NCBI GenBank assembly: GCA_911728455.2
Contig: OU452231.1
Location: 9,802,578 to 9,866,577, forward strand
Direction: 5' to 3'
Length of the DNA: 64,000 nt
Origin: Marthasterias glacialis
Lineage: Eukaryota > Echinodermata > Asteroidea > Forcipulatida > Asteriidae
Shown here: positions 44,629-56,500 of the stretch, piece by piece
Layout of the letters: every line of letters begins with the position of its first letter
How positions within the stretch are numbered: position 1 is the stretch's first letter
Position numbers and translations under genes: made by a program
Notes under the pieces: model-generated
Databases searched by the model: none
Told to the model about the DNA's origin: nothing
Seen by the model: only the letters and a program-made list of their open reading frames with translations

Positions 44629-46369
44629 AAGTCTTAAGGTGGTAATTAGCTTTACACCAAAAGACACGTCTTGGAATACTCCAAAGATGGTTTGAAAAAG
44701 CTTCGTCAAAAGATGTAAACTTGCCCGAAATTGCAAACTTCTCGAAGATGTATCATTAAGTTCTGTGCCTTTTAAGTTTGCGGACGGTATGTATTTTAAA
44801 ACCGATTCTCATTTTGCAAAACTCCATTTTATGAAATGTTTAAAGTAATTTTCTTGTATCCAATAGTAATTATGCTAAATTTAGTCAGTGTTTTATTGTT
44901 GCATATTTGTTGAGCATAGCCATTTGTGTATAAAAAAATAATCAAGTTGTTAAACCTACACTGAAGACCAGTTCCAAGTTAAGAAATCTGTGAGCAGAAA
45001 AAAGGTTACCACAGAAATAGTTCTTTTTAAGCAGGACTAAGTTACCAGCCAAAATGCAATGTATAAATTCTCATCAATTGTTGCAACTGGTGCCCCTGCT
45101 GGTATTTGTTATTGCTAAGTAACACTTTCCGCTGATCTGCTTTATGAACTTGCAAACATCCAGATCAAAAGAACACAATGGCAAATGGCTGCAGTACCTT
45201 TTTGGTTAACGTTTTTCCTTTTCCTCGATCAAAGGCGGAAAAGGAAGGTGAACAAATTTGTTTTTAAAATGTTAAACAATCAGCCTTTACAACCACAAGG
45301 GGTAAACTATTGATGCTCAGTTCTTGTAAATTACTATTATAATTTGCCCAGACAAATGAGCTAATTAAACTAGTTTGTAGTTAACATTGGTATTCACAAT
45401 ATTATATTTGAATATGGACTTCATTTATGTGGAGATTTAGTCTTTAAGATGGATTTGTTTACTCAGTTGGAGATAAATAACTATTACATTAGGCTACTAG
45501 TACTACTTTCTGCTAGTATTAGTGTGGAACTTGTTTTTGTCACAAGTTTAGGCATGTTTAGGCCTATACATGTATACACAAAATGTATGATCACATAAAG
45601 ACATGAGATATCAATTTCAAAATACAAAATGTGCACTTTTTATTATGGAAACGTTTCAGCATACTGTTATTAATGTTATACACAGAATCGTAAATTTACA
45701 AGAAGTTTACAAATCGATGCTTGTACTTGTGTACACGTTTACTGGATCGCTTTGCATGTATGTATAATGTGGTGTTGTTAATTACAATGTATCTGTACAC
45801 AGAGTTACCACAAACTGGTCTACCATCTAGCTTATATTCCACTAATCAAGATACGAATGAGTACTGAATTCATGTAGAGTTCATTTTCTTACCAGGTTAT
45901 TGTTTGCCTCAAAACGACGAACTGTTCTTGCAACCATAGAGCACATAACACGGACAGTCAAACTACCGGGGACGCCCCACCCCTTCCCACCGCACCGGAG
46001 TAGATGTGTGGAGCCATGGAACCAACCTGTCTTTGGGATTCAACTAAAAGAACGTAATGTTTTAGTTTCGGTGCTCTTCGAGTGCCCTTTAACCGGTTTC
46101 CATGTCGAGAGTGTATTTGGTCACTGTGACCGGGCGCTCTTGATTGGTTGGTTTTTGTACACCGGGCTTCTATTGACTCGCGCCTTTTGATCCTAAATTA
46201 TTCTGTTAAAACATTATTTGCGTTGCTCACATATTAGTTTAAAAAAACTGGATATTATTATTAACTAATGTATTGCAATACAGCAGTTTTATCGATTAGC
46301 TTGTACTCGAATTTAGGTCGCTTGGGGCTGCAAACCATGTATAGTTTCTAACATGGTAGGCCTATGAGT
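44629..46369. other. Intergenic region between gene 1 and gene 2, left part
   Basis: AT-rich. The open frame at 45900-46190 has no recognisable motif. No gene supported. Confidence 0.4.
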
Positions 46370-46830
46370 TAACGTGCACGACATGACGCGCGTGCGAGGA
46401 GAGTAGTACCAGCCTACAGAGGAAAGACTAGCAAGCATGATCAGCCCCTTTTCAGTTCACTTTTGATAATCACTCATGAATAATTATTTCTTTTAAATCA
46501 CGAATGTTTTAGTAGCAACGAGAAAGACATGGCCTGGTTGAAAATAAAACAGATATTTAGTAGAAGTATTGCCTCCGTCCCAACCATTTTTGTGGCCTTT
46601 CTAGGCCTAGTATTTTATGTTGCGCGTTGTGCTCTTTCGACAACCAGAGCTGCCTACGCATGCTAGCAGCTTGCTCATCATATCCGCTGACACCACCGCA
46701 ACTGGCCACAGCACGCGCGCGTCGAGGCGCATGCACTGTGAATTATTCATGCTGATTGGTACATGCGCGCTGACGTGCGTGTCCTGTCACGCACGCGTGC
46801 GGAGACCGTGGCTGCAGTGGTGTAAAGCAC
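46370..46830. other. CpG-rich patch in the intergenic region
   Basis: Dense CG dinucleotides (for example GACGCGCGTGCG, CACGCGCGCGTCG, CACGCACGCGTGCG) in an AT-rich surrounding. It could be a regulatory island or an unmethylated repeat; no adjacent exon seen. Confidence 0.45.
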
Positions 46831-46863
46831 CATAAACAAGCTCTGCTCGGATTGGTGTATAAT

Positions 46864-47617
46864 AGACTGATTGCGCGACCAATGTTGGCATGCGGTCACG
46901 TGACCCCCATGGCTATAAATCCCAACAGCTGATGGCAAAATACGTGTAAAGAGATATGCCGTGACACGGAGTGAGAACAAAAACAGTCGATTTTATTTTG
47001 TTAAGTGATTAACTAGTTAATCAGCCCCTTTATTTAAAGTAGTATGTTGTGGCATCACATCTCTGTTTCGCAATTTAACAGAATTCTATTAAAAAGAGGT
47101 TTTTTAGTCACACACTACCGGCGTCGGACGACTATTTATGCAGCCACCCGCTTGTTGTTATGTTTGTAAGTAGGCCTAAATCACTGTAAAAAAAAAGGGA
47201 TAAAGAATGTTGGAAAAGTGAGCATTTATACCAAGCCTTGTAAAATTTCAAATAGGCAAAGGAATCACACAATTTTGGTAAGCAATTTCTTTGGATGATT
47301 TCAGCTTCAAACTTTGAAATTATTGTGTTGAAAAGTGTGTGATCGCGGTCGCACTAGTAGACATCGTGCACATTTATACGTACAATTTCCAGTTTCTGCT
47401 TCAACTGTCCTTACTGGCATTATTCAGCCATTCGAAGGTCTCTGGTACAAACTCTGGAATATTTTTCACAGATTTCGAGCAAGAAAAGCCTCGATCAAAT
47501 AAACAAAATGCAACAATCATCGTGTACCGTACCGCACTTTCCTATATGGGGGACGTCGTGTGTGTTTACATTTTATACCCCATACAGGTCACGTGACGCG
47601 GGTCGCGCAATCGGTCT
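46864..47617 (-). mobile_element. MITE family M, copy D
   Basis: 754 bp, ends AGACTGATTGCGCGACC and GGTCGCGCAATCGGTCT, inverted relative to copies A-C. GTCACGTGAC at 46895-46904 and 47588-47597. Confidence 0.88.
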
Positions 47618-47739
47618 TTATGTGGACATTTAGGATTAACTCATTCGTAGCCAACTTGTTTTTTAAGAACGTGACCTTGGTTTAATGCTTCCAAAATTAA
47701 TAGTGGCCTAAAACGTCGCTCCTGCATACTTCTTGTGGT

Positions 47740-48099
47740 CAGTGGCGTAACTAAGGGGCCAGGTGCCCCCCCCCCCACCCCGCCAACTGATGTCCGTGCC
47801 CCCCCCCCTTAACTACCCCCACCCCATTTGAAACCTACTTATGAGATTAAAGTTACCAAAATAAAATGTTACATTTTATGAGCTTTTACGTAATATTTTT
47901 AATGTTTTTTAAAACATCTTTTATTATTTACAAACAGAATGTATTTTGTTTTACCTCAACACGTCAGAAGAGCGCTGAAAAGGGGCTTGTAGGAAAAATA
48001 CCAACGGAAACTACGGTTTTAGTTGGCCAAAAGTGCCCCCTCAAGACAAATGGTGCTCCCCATTGTGCCCCCTAAAACTTTAGCCTAGTTACGGCGGTG
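47740..48099. mobile_element. hAT-like MITE 1
   Basis: Begins CAGTGGCGTAACTA, ends TAGTTACGGCGGTG; flanked by CTTGTGGT and CGTGTGGT (7 of 8 match, target-site duplication). Poly-C near the left end. Confidence 0.72.
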
Positions 48100-48299
48100 C
48101 GTGTGGTGGTATTAATTAAACAGTTCAACTTTATGAAGGGCCTATTTTATAATTCAGATAAATTAATGTATCTGGACCACATGAAGTATTGACGTGGATC
48201 TCGCCTTCGCAAAAGAGAGATACAACGGCAAGAAAATAGAGCGATACAACTTGTGGGCCTATTACAAGTTATTTTATAATCGGGGGGTGGGGGGCTAAT

Positions 48300-48560
48300 C
48301 ATCCTTACTGGCAGCTGAGAAGCCATTAACCCATTATTACCGCGGAGCACAACCTGAGATCGAAAATGTTTGGTTTTCCCGGAGGGATGAAAACCGGATG
48401 TCCTGGAAAAAAAACATTGTGGCACCGGAGAGAACCAACGCACGACTGTACTAAACATAATGGCCCTGGACGGAAATCGAACCGGGGACACTTTGGTGTG
48501 AGAGGCAATCAAAGCTATTGTCTCAAGGAATCTTCGCTCATTCAATCTATGACAATGTCT
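48300..48560 (-). repeat. tRNA-derived SINE-like copy
   Basis: On the minus strand: TGTCCCCGGTTCGATTTCC (box B), GTCCAGGGCC, TTCTCTCCGGTG, then CATCCGGTTTTCATCCCTCC, the layout of tRNA-headed SINEs widespread in invertebrates. Confidence 0.5.
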
Positions 48561-48918
48561 TCTCCATTTATGCTGGCTCATCATCTTGAGAAGCTTACAT
48601 GCTACAACAGAACTAACTTCCCAACTCTGATGGCAAACTTTACAACGCAACACGTATCGTTGATATTCAGGGGAAAATAACGAAGACACTTCAGGCTTGA
48701 AATAATGATCACAAATTTGTTTTGCCAGCAGCGAACACAAACCATTATCTTTAAACAATACTGATAAGCATCTGAGAGACCAGAAGCAGCTAATACTGCT
48801 TTTTAATAAAAGTACGACAACCCCATTAAAATAACATTCACTTTGAAGTACCTCTGGCTCATCGATTCAGCCATTTTTTTTTTATTTATTTTTTTTTAAG
48901 ACAAAATGTGTTGACCAT

Positions 48919-49267
48919 CAGCTGCGTAACTAGGGTAAAATATAAGGGGGCACAAGGGGTTGCACCATTTTGTGAAGGAAGGCACTTTTTGGCCAATTAA
49001 AAATGTAGTTTCAGTGCTTGTATTTTTGCTAAACAAGCCCCTTTCAGCGTTCTTGTTAAGCCGTTTACTATTTTTTTTAATAAAATAATCTGTCGTGGAG
49101 GTAAACAAAAATACATTGTGCCTGTGTGTAAACTAAAACAAGATAATTTTGAAACATTGAAATTACTTTAATAAAAGGGGATAAAATGTAACATTTTAAT
49201 TCTTGTAATTTTTAATTTCAACAAGTCCAGATTTTAAATGGGGGTCACGGGATCAGTTACGTTACTG
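48919..49267. mobile_element. hAT-like MITE 2, with perfect 8-bp target duplication
   Basis: Begins CAGCTGCGTAACTA, ends CAGTTACGTTACTG; TTGACCAT at 48911-48918 and again at 49268-49275. The interior matches MITE 1 in inverted orientation (CAAGCCCCTTTCAGCG). Confidence 0.85.
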
Positions 49268-49275
49268 TTGACCAT

Positions 49276-50040
49276 TCGTGACAAGCATTATGTGCCGCGT
49301 CAATACAGATACAGGCTTCCTCCGCCACCATCAACGGCATTAATGGCGACTCTTAATCTACAGAGGACATTGGGCACTCATCGACATCTTTAAACAGCAC
49401 TAGCAAAATCATGTGAGTTTGACCATAGATACCCATCATTTTTCACTTCTTTGAGCGAGTGAAGTGTTCAAGAGAACGTTTTGTGAAAATCTGCACAAGC
49501 TCTATAACAGCATTTACAAAAGAAACGTTAAATTCCAACAACAAATCACGCACAATGAGTTGTGAAATATTTTTTTTAAATCAAATTTTGTCATGAAAGT
49601 TTTTGCAAAGATACCTCAGATGTAGTACCGGGTTCGTGTTCATAAAATATAAAAATGCGATCTCAAATGCTCAGACGGACTGGTGCCATTTATTATGGGA
49701 GAAATTTGTAAAAATACCTTTTTAAATTGCATATATTTGTTGGTACACGTTCGAGATGCAGACATTTCGAATAAAATAAATGACATGTCATTGTCTATTA
49801 TTTTATTTATATTATAAATCTTTGCTGCCTACTCAGTAACTTTGATGTATACTGTAAATGTCATTGTAACTGCCTTATGCTTATAATTTGAATGGATTAG
49901 AAATGGGACACTTTCACTTACAGGCAATCCACCTTCTACCATGGAGTTTGTTTATCCATGCTTTTAGTTCTTCCAACACTGCATTTAATTTTTTTTTTTA
50001 CCGTTGGGGGCTTGTTTATTTGACACGGAATGACACTTAT
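49276..50040. other. Upstream sequence of gene 2
   Basis: AT-rich, no gene or repeat recognised before the conserved promoter block. Confidence 0.4.
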
Positions 50041-50106
50041 ATCACGAGACGAGTTTAACCAATCAGCGGTTCAATCGGCAAAATAGGGGAATTCCCCCTT
50101 GCACGC
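50041..50106 (+). promoter_or_regulatory. Proximal promoter block of gene 2: CCAAT box and palindromic kappa-B site
   Basis: Contains ATCACGAGAC, CCAATCAG at 50059-50066 and the perfect palindrome GGGGAATTCCCC at 50086-50097, then TTGCACGCAA. Order and spacing match the gene 1 block; the site lies 239 bp before the ATG. A GAAAACCGGAAA stretch just downstream weakly resembles an IRF or ETS element. Confidence 0.72.
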
Positions 50107-50335
50107 AAGCGGCGGGTGTGAAATTGTATGCTCGAGATTTGACTTGAGCTTTCACGAAAACCGGAAAAGTATTGTTGGTCTACAGGTCAGTGCAAGTAAA
50201 GTCGTGCCATGTTAAAAATGAGCAAACTGCACCAAACTTACAATCGTCTCTTTTGTCCACATTCATGACATCGGCAGTGATTCAAGACAATAACGTTAGC
50301 CTGTTCTGTACAAGAAACCGACCGCGAAAGTAATC

Positions 50336-50570
50336 ATGGAGACTACTCCAAAACACCGTGAACGTGAACGTTATGCAGTTAATGTGAGGATTCCTTCAAA
50401 TCTAAACACGGAGGTAATTTGGCCCGATGAGCACAGCCAAGAAATCCAGGATAAGTTGTGCATCTATTTTCAGTCCAAAAAGGGAGGCAACTGCGACGTG
50501 GAAAACATTCGTTTAATTGGGGGAGATGTCAATGGCATGTGGTACAAAGTTGCTTTTGATGAACAGTCTG
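50336..50570 (+). CDS. Gene 2 exon 1: start codon and N-terminal part of RRM1
   Basis: Starts METTPKHRERERYAVNVRIP, then HSQEIQDKLCIYFQSKKGGN, the same RRM core as gene 1 exon 1 with an eight-codon insertion near EVIWPDE. Donor GTAAGT after TCTG, phase 1, as in gene 1. Confidence 0.9.
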
Positions 50571-53500
50571 GTAAGTTCAAATTTACTGGGAAAACTCAAT
50601 AAAGGCATACGACTGCCACATGAAGGATTTTTCTAAAGATTTTTTTCATGGATGTTGGGCTTTATTTCCTTTTTTAAATGTACTCCTCTCCAGGAGCTAA
50701 AGCGTCAATATCTTTAAACAGAAAATTCAAGCGGACATTTAAACGCCCCACAGGAACTCTTGCTCACTCATGCCCCATAAAATATAAAATGGCATTTAGC
50801 AAGTAGCATAGACTCGACGGTTTGCATCAACTGGACGATTTCACAACAACTCAAGACAACTCCACGACAACTCATGAGTCAAGACAGTTAAAAATACCTT
50901 CAAATGAGACGTTTATTGCCAGAATGTATCTGGAAATACGTCTTCAACTGATTGGCACTTTCAGTTTCGCGCATACTTATTTTTCAAGGGGGAACAAGAT
51001 TTCTCTGTCCGTACAATGGGCAGATGCGCATTGACATCAGACTGCACCATTATACTAAGGGCATGGAGGTAGGTATTTCTACCTCCATGTTAGGGTGTTT
51101 TTTACAGGGCGGTGAAATAATTGAATGTGCGCTGATTGAAATGAGTTAAATATTGAATATGTTCAATTGATATAACTCCTTCAAAGAGTTATTGTGAAGG
51201 AGTTATTGTGGCAGGAAACAAAAGGGGTGCAACTTGCCTAGACCCAGTTACTAGAGCGCTGTACTCCTTTCTTGAGATTTTGACATTATCGGTCGCTAAT
51301 ACGACCGATAATGTCAAAATCTCAACAAAGGAGTACAGCGCCCCAGTTACTGGGTCTATGCAACTTGCCCTAACTGATGGCGATTCCTTTCGTTAATCAT
51401 TAACTTGATCCCGGGTCTATTTGTTTCTCAAGCTAAAACTCACTAAGTGACCTAAAGGCTAAGATACGAGATTCGTTTTGGAGGAAGTGTACGGCCGATT
51501 ATAACTGATTGTTAAACCTCTGCCAGTGTACACGGTCATTAAATGACTCACAATGACAATTAAATCAAGAACACAACTGTCGTGCACTGTCCGTAAACTG
51601 AAGAATTGAATTGAATATAATTATCTCGAAGGAGTGACAAATTACGTAAATTGAAATATTTCTATTGTACTTTTTGCATCAAGATAATTTTGTTACAGGC
51701 CTCTTTCCATCTGAGGTCAATTTTATCCTTTTCAGTTTTATTACTTCACAATAATTTTGTATTACTTTTCTGTACTGATTTATAGTAACAGCAGTGGGCA
51801 GCAATAGTAGTACTAGTTAGGGGCCTATATAAACGTTTCATTGGGTGTTCGGCAACCAGCCGAATACCTATTGTTATTGTTCTGTTTTGTTTTGTTTTGT
51901 TTTTGTCTTCTTCTGCTCCTTGAACCTTCTCTGGCAAGTTTTGCATAAATTAAAGCTTGTGAAAATTAGAAACTTAACACATTCTTAAATGTTAGTGTGT
52001 AGATGAAACCCCAGCTTTTTTGAATGAGTACGCCATTGATGATGTCATTACATTGAATCAATGTTTAATATTTTTAAAAAATCATATCTGGAGAACCATA
52101 AATGTAACATACAAGATCTTTCCACCATATAAAAGTTCTTCAATAGACCGATTGTGTGACAATGTTTACATGCGGTCACGTGGTCCCCTATTGGGTATGA
52201 TGTCATACAGCTGATGAAAAAATACGTGTAAAAGCATAGGCCGTGACACAGAGTGAGTACGAAAACAGTTGATTTTACTTTCGTGATGAATTACTTAATC
52301 AGCCCCTTTATTTAAAGTAGTATGTTGTGGCATTAATTTAAATCACATCTCTGTTTCATAATTTAACAGGATTCTACTAAAAAGAGTTTTTTTTTAGCCA
52401 CGCACTACCGGCGTCGGACGACTATTACATAGCCACCCGTGTGTTATTTTGTTTGTAATGTTGGCCTAAATCACTGTTGAAAAAAGGATAAGCAACGTTG
52501 GAAAAGTGAGCATTAATACCTAGCCTTGCAGAATTTCAAATAGGCAAAGGAATCACACAGTTTTAGAAAGCAATTTCTTTGGAGGATTTCAGCTTCAAAA
52601 CTTTGAAATTTTTGTGTTGAAAGGTGTGTGGTGATCGCGGTCGTCTGGCCTAACGTTCCATCATGTGCTGTACACATTGGGCACATTTATACGGTACTTT
52701 TACAATTTTAAAGACTTGCTGGAACTGACCTTACTGGCTTTATTCAGCCACTTGAAGGTCTCTGGTACAAACTCTGGAATATGTTTCACAGAGCAAGAAA
52801 AGCCTTGATCGAATAAACTAAATGCATTAATCATCGTGTACCATGCCACCCTTTCCTATTGAGGATGTCATGTGTGTTTACATTTTATACCCAAAAGTGG
52901 TCACGTGATGCGGGTTGCGCAATCGGTCTATTGGTGTACAAACCTTACACAACATGTGACCCCATTTGACCTTTACTTCCGGTCGAAACAGGAAGTTAAA
53001 GTTTCACTTTTCAAAAAATACATATCTCAATAACAAAACAGGGTTCATTAACAATCATGACTTCATTTAAAAGTGCTTTAGCCATTTTACAAATCTTTCT
53101 AAAGGTGTAACCTTCTTTTACCTTGACTTTCAAGTGAATCCGAGTTTCACATAGTAAAAATTCATACATGTATTTCATTAACTAAATGTGGTATAGACTT
53201 GAAACTTACCATTAACTTACAACTTAGTGTGTAGATGAAACTACAACTTTTTTGGAGTGATGATGTCATCGATGATGTCTTTAAATTAAATAACTGTTAA
53301 TATTTAAAAAAAAAAAAAAAAATTGTATATGGAGAACCAATTTACAAATTTAAAAAGATAAATACAATTGTTAAAAATAAACTGTGATATTAGGTCTTAA
53401 ACTGGGACTTGTTTTAGGCGTTATTTAGTTGAATGTAGAATTTTGTAATTCGATAAGCAATATTATTTTCTTAAAAGATTCAGGATTTTTGAGGGTGTTG

Positions 53501-56500
53501 GAATTTTGAAGTAGTGTTCTTAGTGGTTCCTAATGAAACTTTGAACTATAAGTATTTGAGAGGTTTATTTATTCTGAGTATTATTAGAAAGACCAGAAAG
53601 AGGACTCAAGATTGTTCTAATAAATTCTCATTTGATAACCTTTGTATAAGGAGGAAAGGATTGTGCAATTTTTGAAGTAAAAACAATTAGAAAAGTTATT
53701 TTCTTAGTTTTCAGAAGTGACAAGTGTAACATTTTGACGAGTGAATAGAGGGTTGTATAGACCCTAGGATCAGTGCTTTGTCTTATGCACTAGGCATCAT
53801 GAAGAAAATGTAGGTACTTTTTTTCATACATCAGGTTAGGATGACTGATGTAGTAAAAGGGAAAGTGGTAAATGAGATATTTGATAAAAATGGGCTCATC
53901 AGTGTGGATGGTATTGTTGATTTTAATTTGCGAAATAATTCACTTAGTCAGCAATATGAACAACGGTAGTACCTGGTTTGGTAGACTATTTTATAAATAA
54001 GTTGGTGCCTTCATTGTGAAATTATGTAATCTGTGCTCTCATGAGAATAAGTGTATATACCAATTAACTGGAAAAGTAACTGTTGCGATTCAATGAACCA
54101 TATTGTGATTTAATACACAATTTTTATGACATACTAAAACGTGAATTTTAGCTATGAAAAGAAGAATAACTGGCTAGGATTTACGTGATTGCTATGTGTC
54201 CATAATCTTACTATCTTACTGTTTCGAATGAACCAATCGTCCAGGTTGACTGTACTACTTTTGTTGGAGTTCTAATTGACAGCCAACTGACATGGAAACA
54301 TCACATTAATGGAATCTGTAACAAACTTTCCAAATCAATTGGTACTATTACTCAGTTGAAATGTGTTTTTCCTGATACTGTACTGCGTATTCTTTACTGT
54401 TCATTGGTATTACCTTATCTTTCTTGTTCTAATGTTGAATGTGCAAATGGCTGTCCAAGTAATTTATATAGATTAGTTACATTACAGAAGAAGGCACTTC
54501 GTGTCATTTGTAAAAGTGACCATGAGGCTCATACCAGTCTATTGTTTAAAAATTCAGCCTGCTCCTTATCAATGAAATTAACCTGTATAAGCAAAATGTT
54601 TTTATTTACAATCATTCCAAAAAACAAATGTCGGTACATTTTGATAATATTTTTCCCATTAATTATAATTTAAACAACTACAATACCGGGTCCTCTTCTC
54701 TTTTGCATTTCCTACAGTTTAGAACCTCAACCTTCAAACAGAGTATAAGATGCTCTGGACCACTCAACTGGAACAACTTGCCTACTAGCCTACGAAATAG
54801 CTAAGCTGTAATTTAAGTATTTTTCAACGTAGTCTGAAATGTTATCTGCTTCAAAATTAGATTGTTTTGTTGTTTCTCTTTTAAGTTTTGTTCTTTATTT
54901 GTCTTCCTTTTTATAGATGTACTTTCATTTATCACTTTATTATGTTAGATTAACCACTGGAACATGCCCTCTCGTGTTTTGCGTTTGTCTGTTTGCTCAT
55001 GGTGTTTCTGTGTTTGTATTGTGGGCTCGCCTACCTCAAGCTAAAGCTTTTTTAGTCTGAGCCCCCATTTGTTTATGATATGTTGTTTTTGTGTTTGATG
55101 TATTTTGCAAAATGGAAATGGAAATTAATGTTCTTTAAAAGAAATAAAAACTTAAGTTTACATAATTCAGTTTTACATTCCAGAACATTATTTATGTAGA
55201 CAAAAATAAACCAGGACTAATGGATTATATTTTAGCAAAGTAATATGCGTTAAAAAAAACCCACTTGACTGAGAAAAATAAAAAATGTCTCTGTTCGAGA
55301 TAAACAGTTGGTAGTTGGAGTTCCCGTAATTCATAATGTTCTCCCATTTAAGCCATATTTCATCCCTATTTTTTCATTTTAACACTCACATTTATGGTAA
55401 CATCATAGTGGATGACCGTCATGTCTGTCAACTCAAGCCATGCAGGTCTTTAAGAAAAACACATAGATATTTTGCTGTAATTTTAAATAACAGTCAACAG
55501 TGCAAAAACAAAAGTTTATGACTGCCTGTGGCCACCTACTTCAAAGGACTACCGTGTCCCTATGAAACATACAATGGGCAACCATTTCCAAACACAAACT
55601 AACAAAATAACCTATTTCAAGGGACTGCTGTGTCCCTACACAACACACAATGTGCAACCGTTCCTAAACACAAACTGCACAAAATACCACATGAACATAT
55701 GGGGTCCAATGACCCTGGATACAGGTCGCCTTGTTACAACCTGTGGCAAAGTGACGCTAAGTTGGAAAAAAATCCAGCCCAAATGAGAAACATATGGAGT
55801 TGAATGTCTCATTTCCTAAACGTTACTGGGCAACAGAGGGCACCATAACTTTTGCGTGCAGCCAATCAGATCACGCGCTGTTGACTGTGCGCTGCGAATA
55901 CATACAAAAGAAACATGAAAGTGGCAAACTTTAGAGCCGTAGGTACATACACAAAATTATAATACTTGTTTTACTTTATCATGGAATATTAACAAGTAAT
56001 ACGTCAATATTCATGAATCAAGTGAACACAAGCTATCGTTTGACTGACATCAAATGAAAGTAAAAGTACAATGACATGGGACTCACCAACATGTGGGGGT
56101 TCGGGGGCATGGCCCCCAAGAGCTCATGAGGTTTTTCAGTGATTTAAAGGTTTAAAATGGCCCTCAGATACCAAGAATTAGATGACTCATATTCGAAATG
56201 CAAGCTTTCAAAATCGTAATTTGTTTGCGAATCCCCTGTTGAGTGTATAGACATAATTTCTAGAGGAGATCCAGGGGGCAAAGCCTCCAGATGCTCGACG
56301 TTTTTAAATGTTTTCAGGGCTATAGAGGACCGTCAACTTGACAAAAATAGACATTTAATTTTGAAATTCAAACTTTGAATCCTTTGGACTCGGGACAAAT
56401 ACCCTACTGTTAGAATTTATAGGGGCAACACTAGCCCCCTGATGCTTTACGGCTTATAGTGTTTTCAGAGCGTAGATTTCCGCACGTTACAGATAATATG

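Noticed and set aside
45900..46190. 96-codon open frame in the intergenic region
   Set aside because: No recognisable domain and no paralogue; chance open frame.
48147..48758. 203-codon open frame on the minus strand
   Set aside because: Part overlaps a tRNA-headed SINE-like sequence; cysteines and histidines do not form a regular zinc-finger spacing; no splice context.
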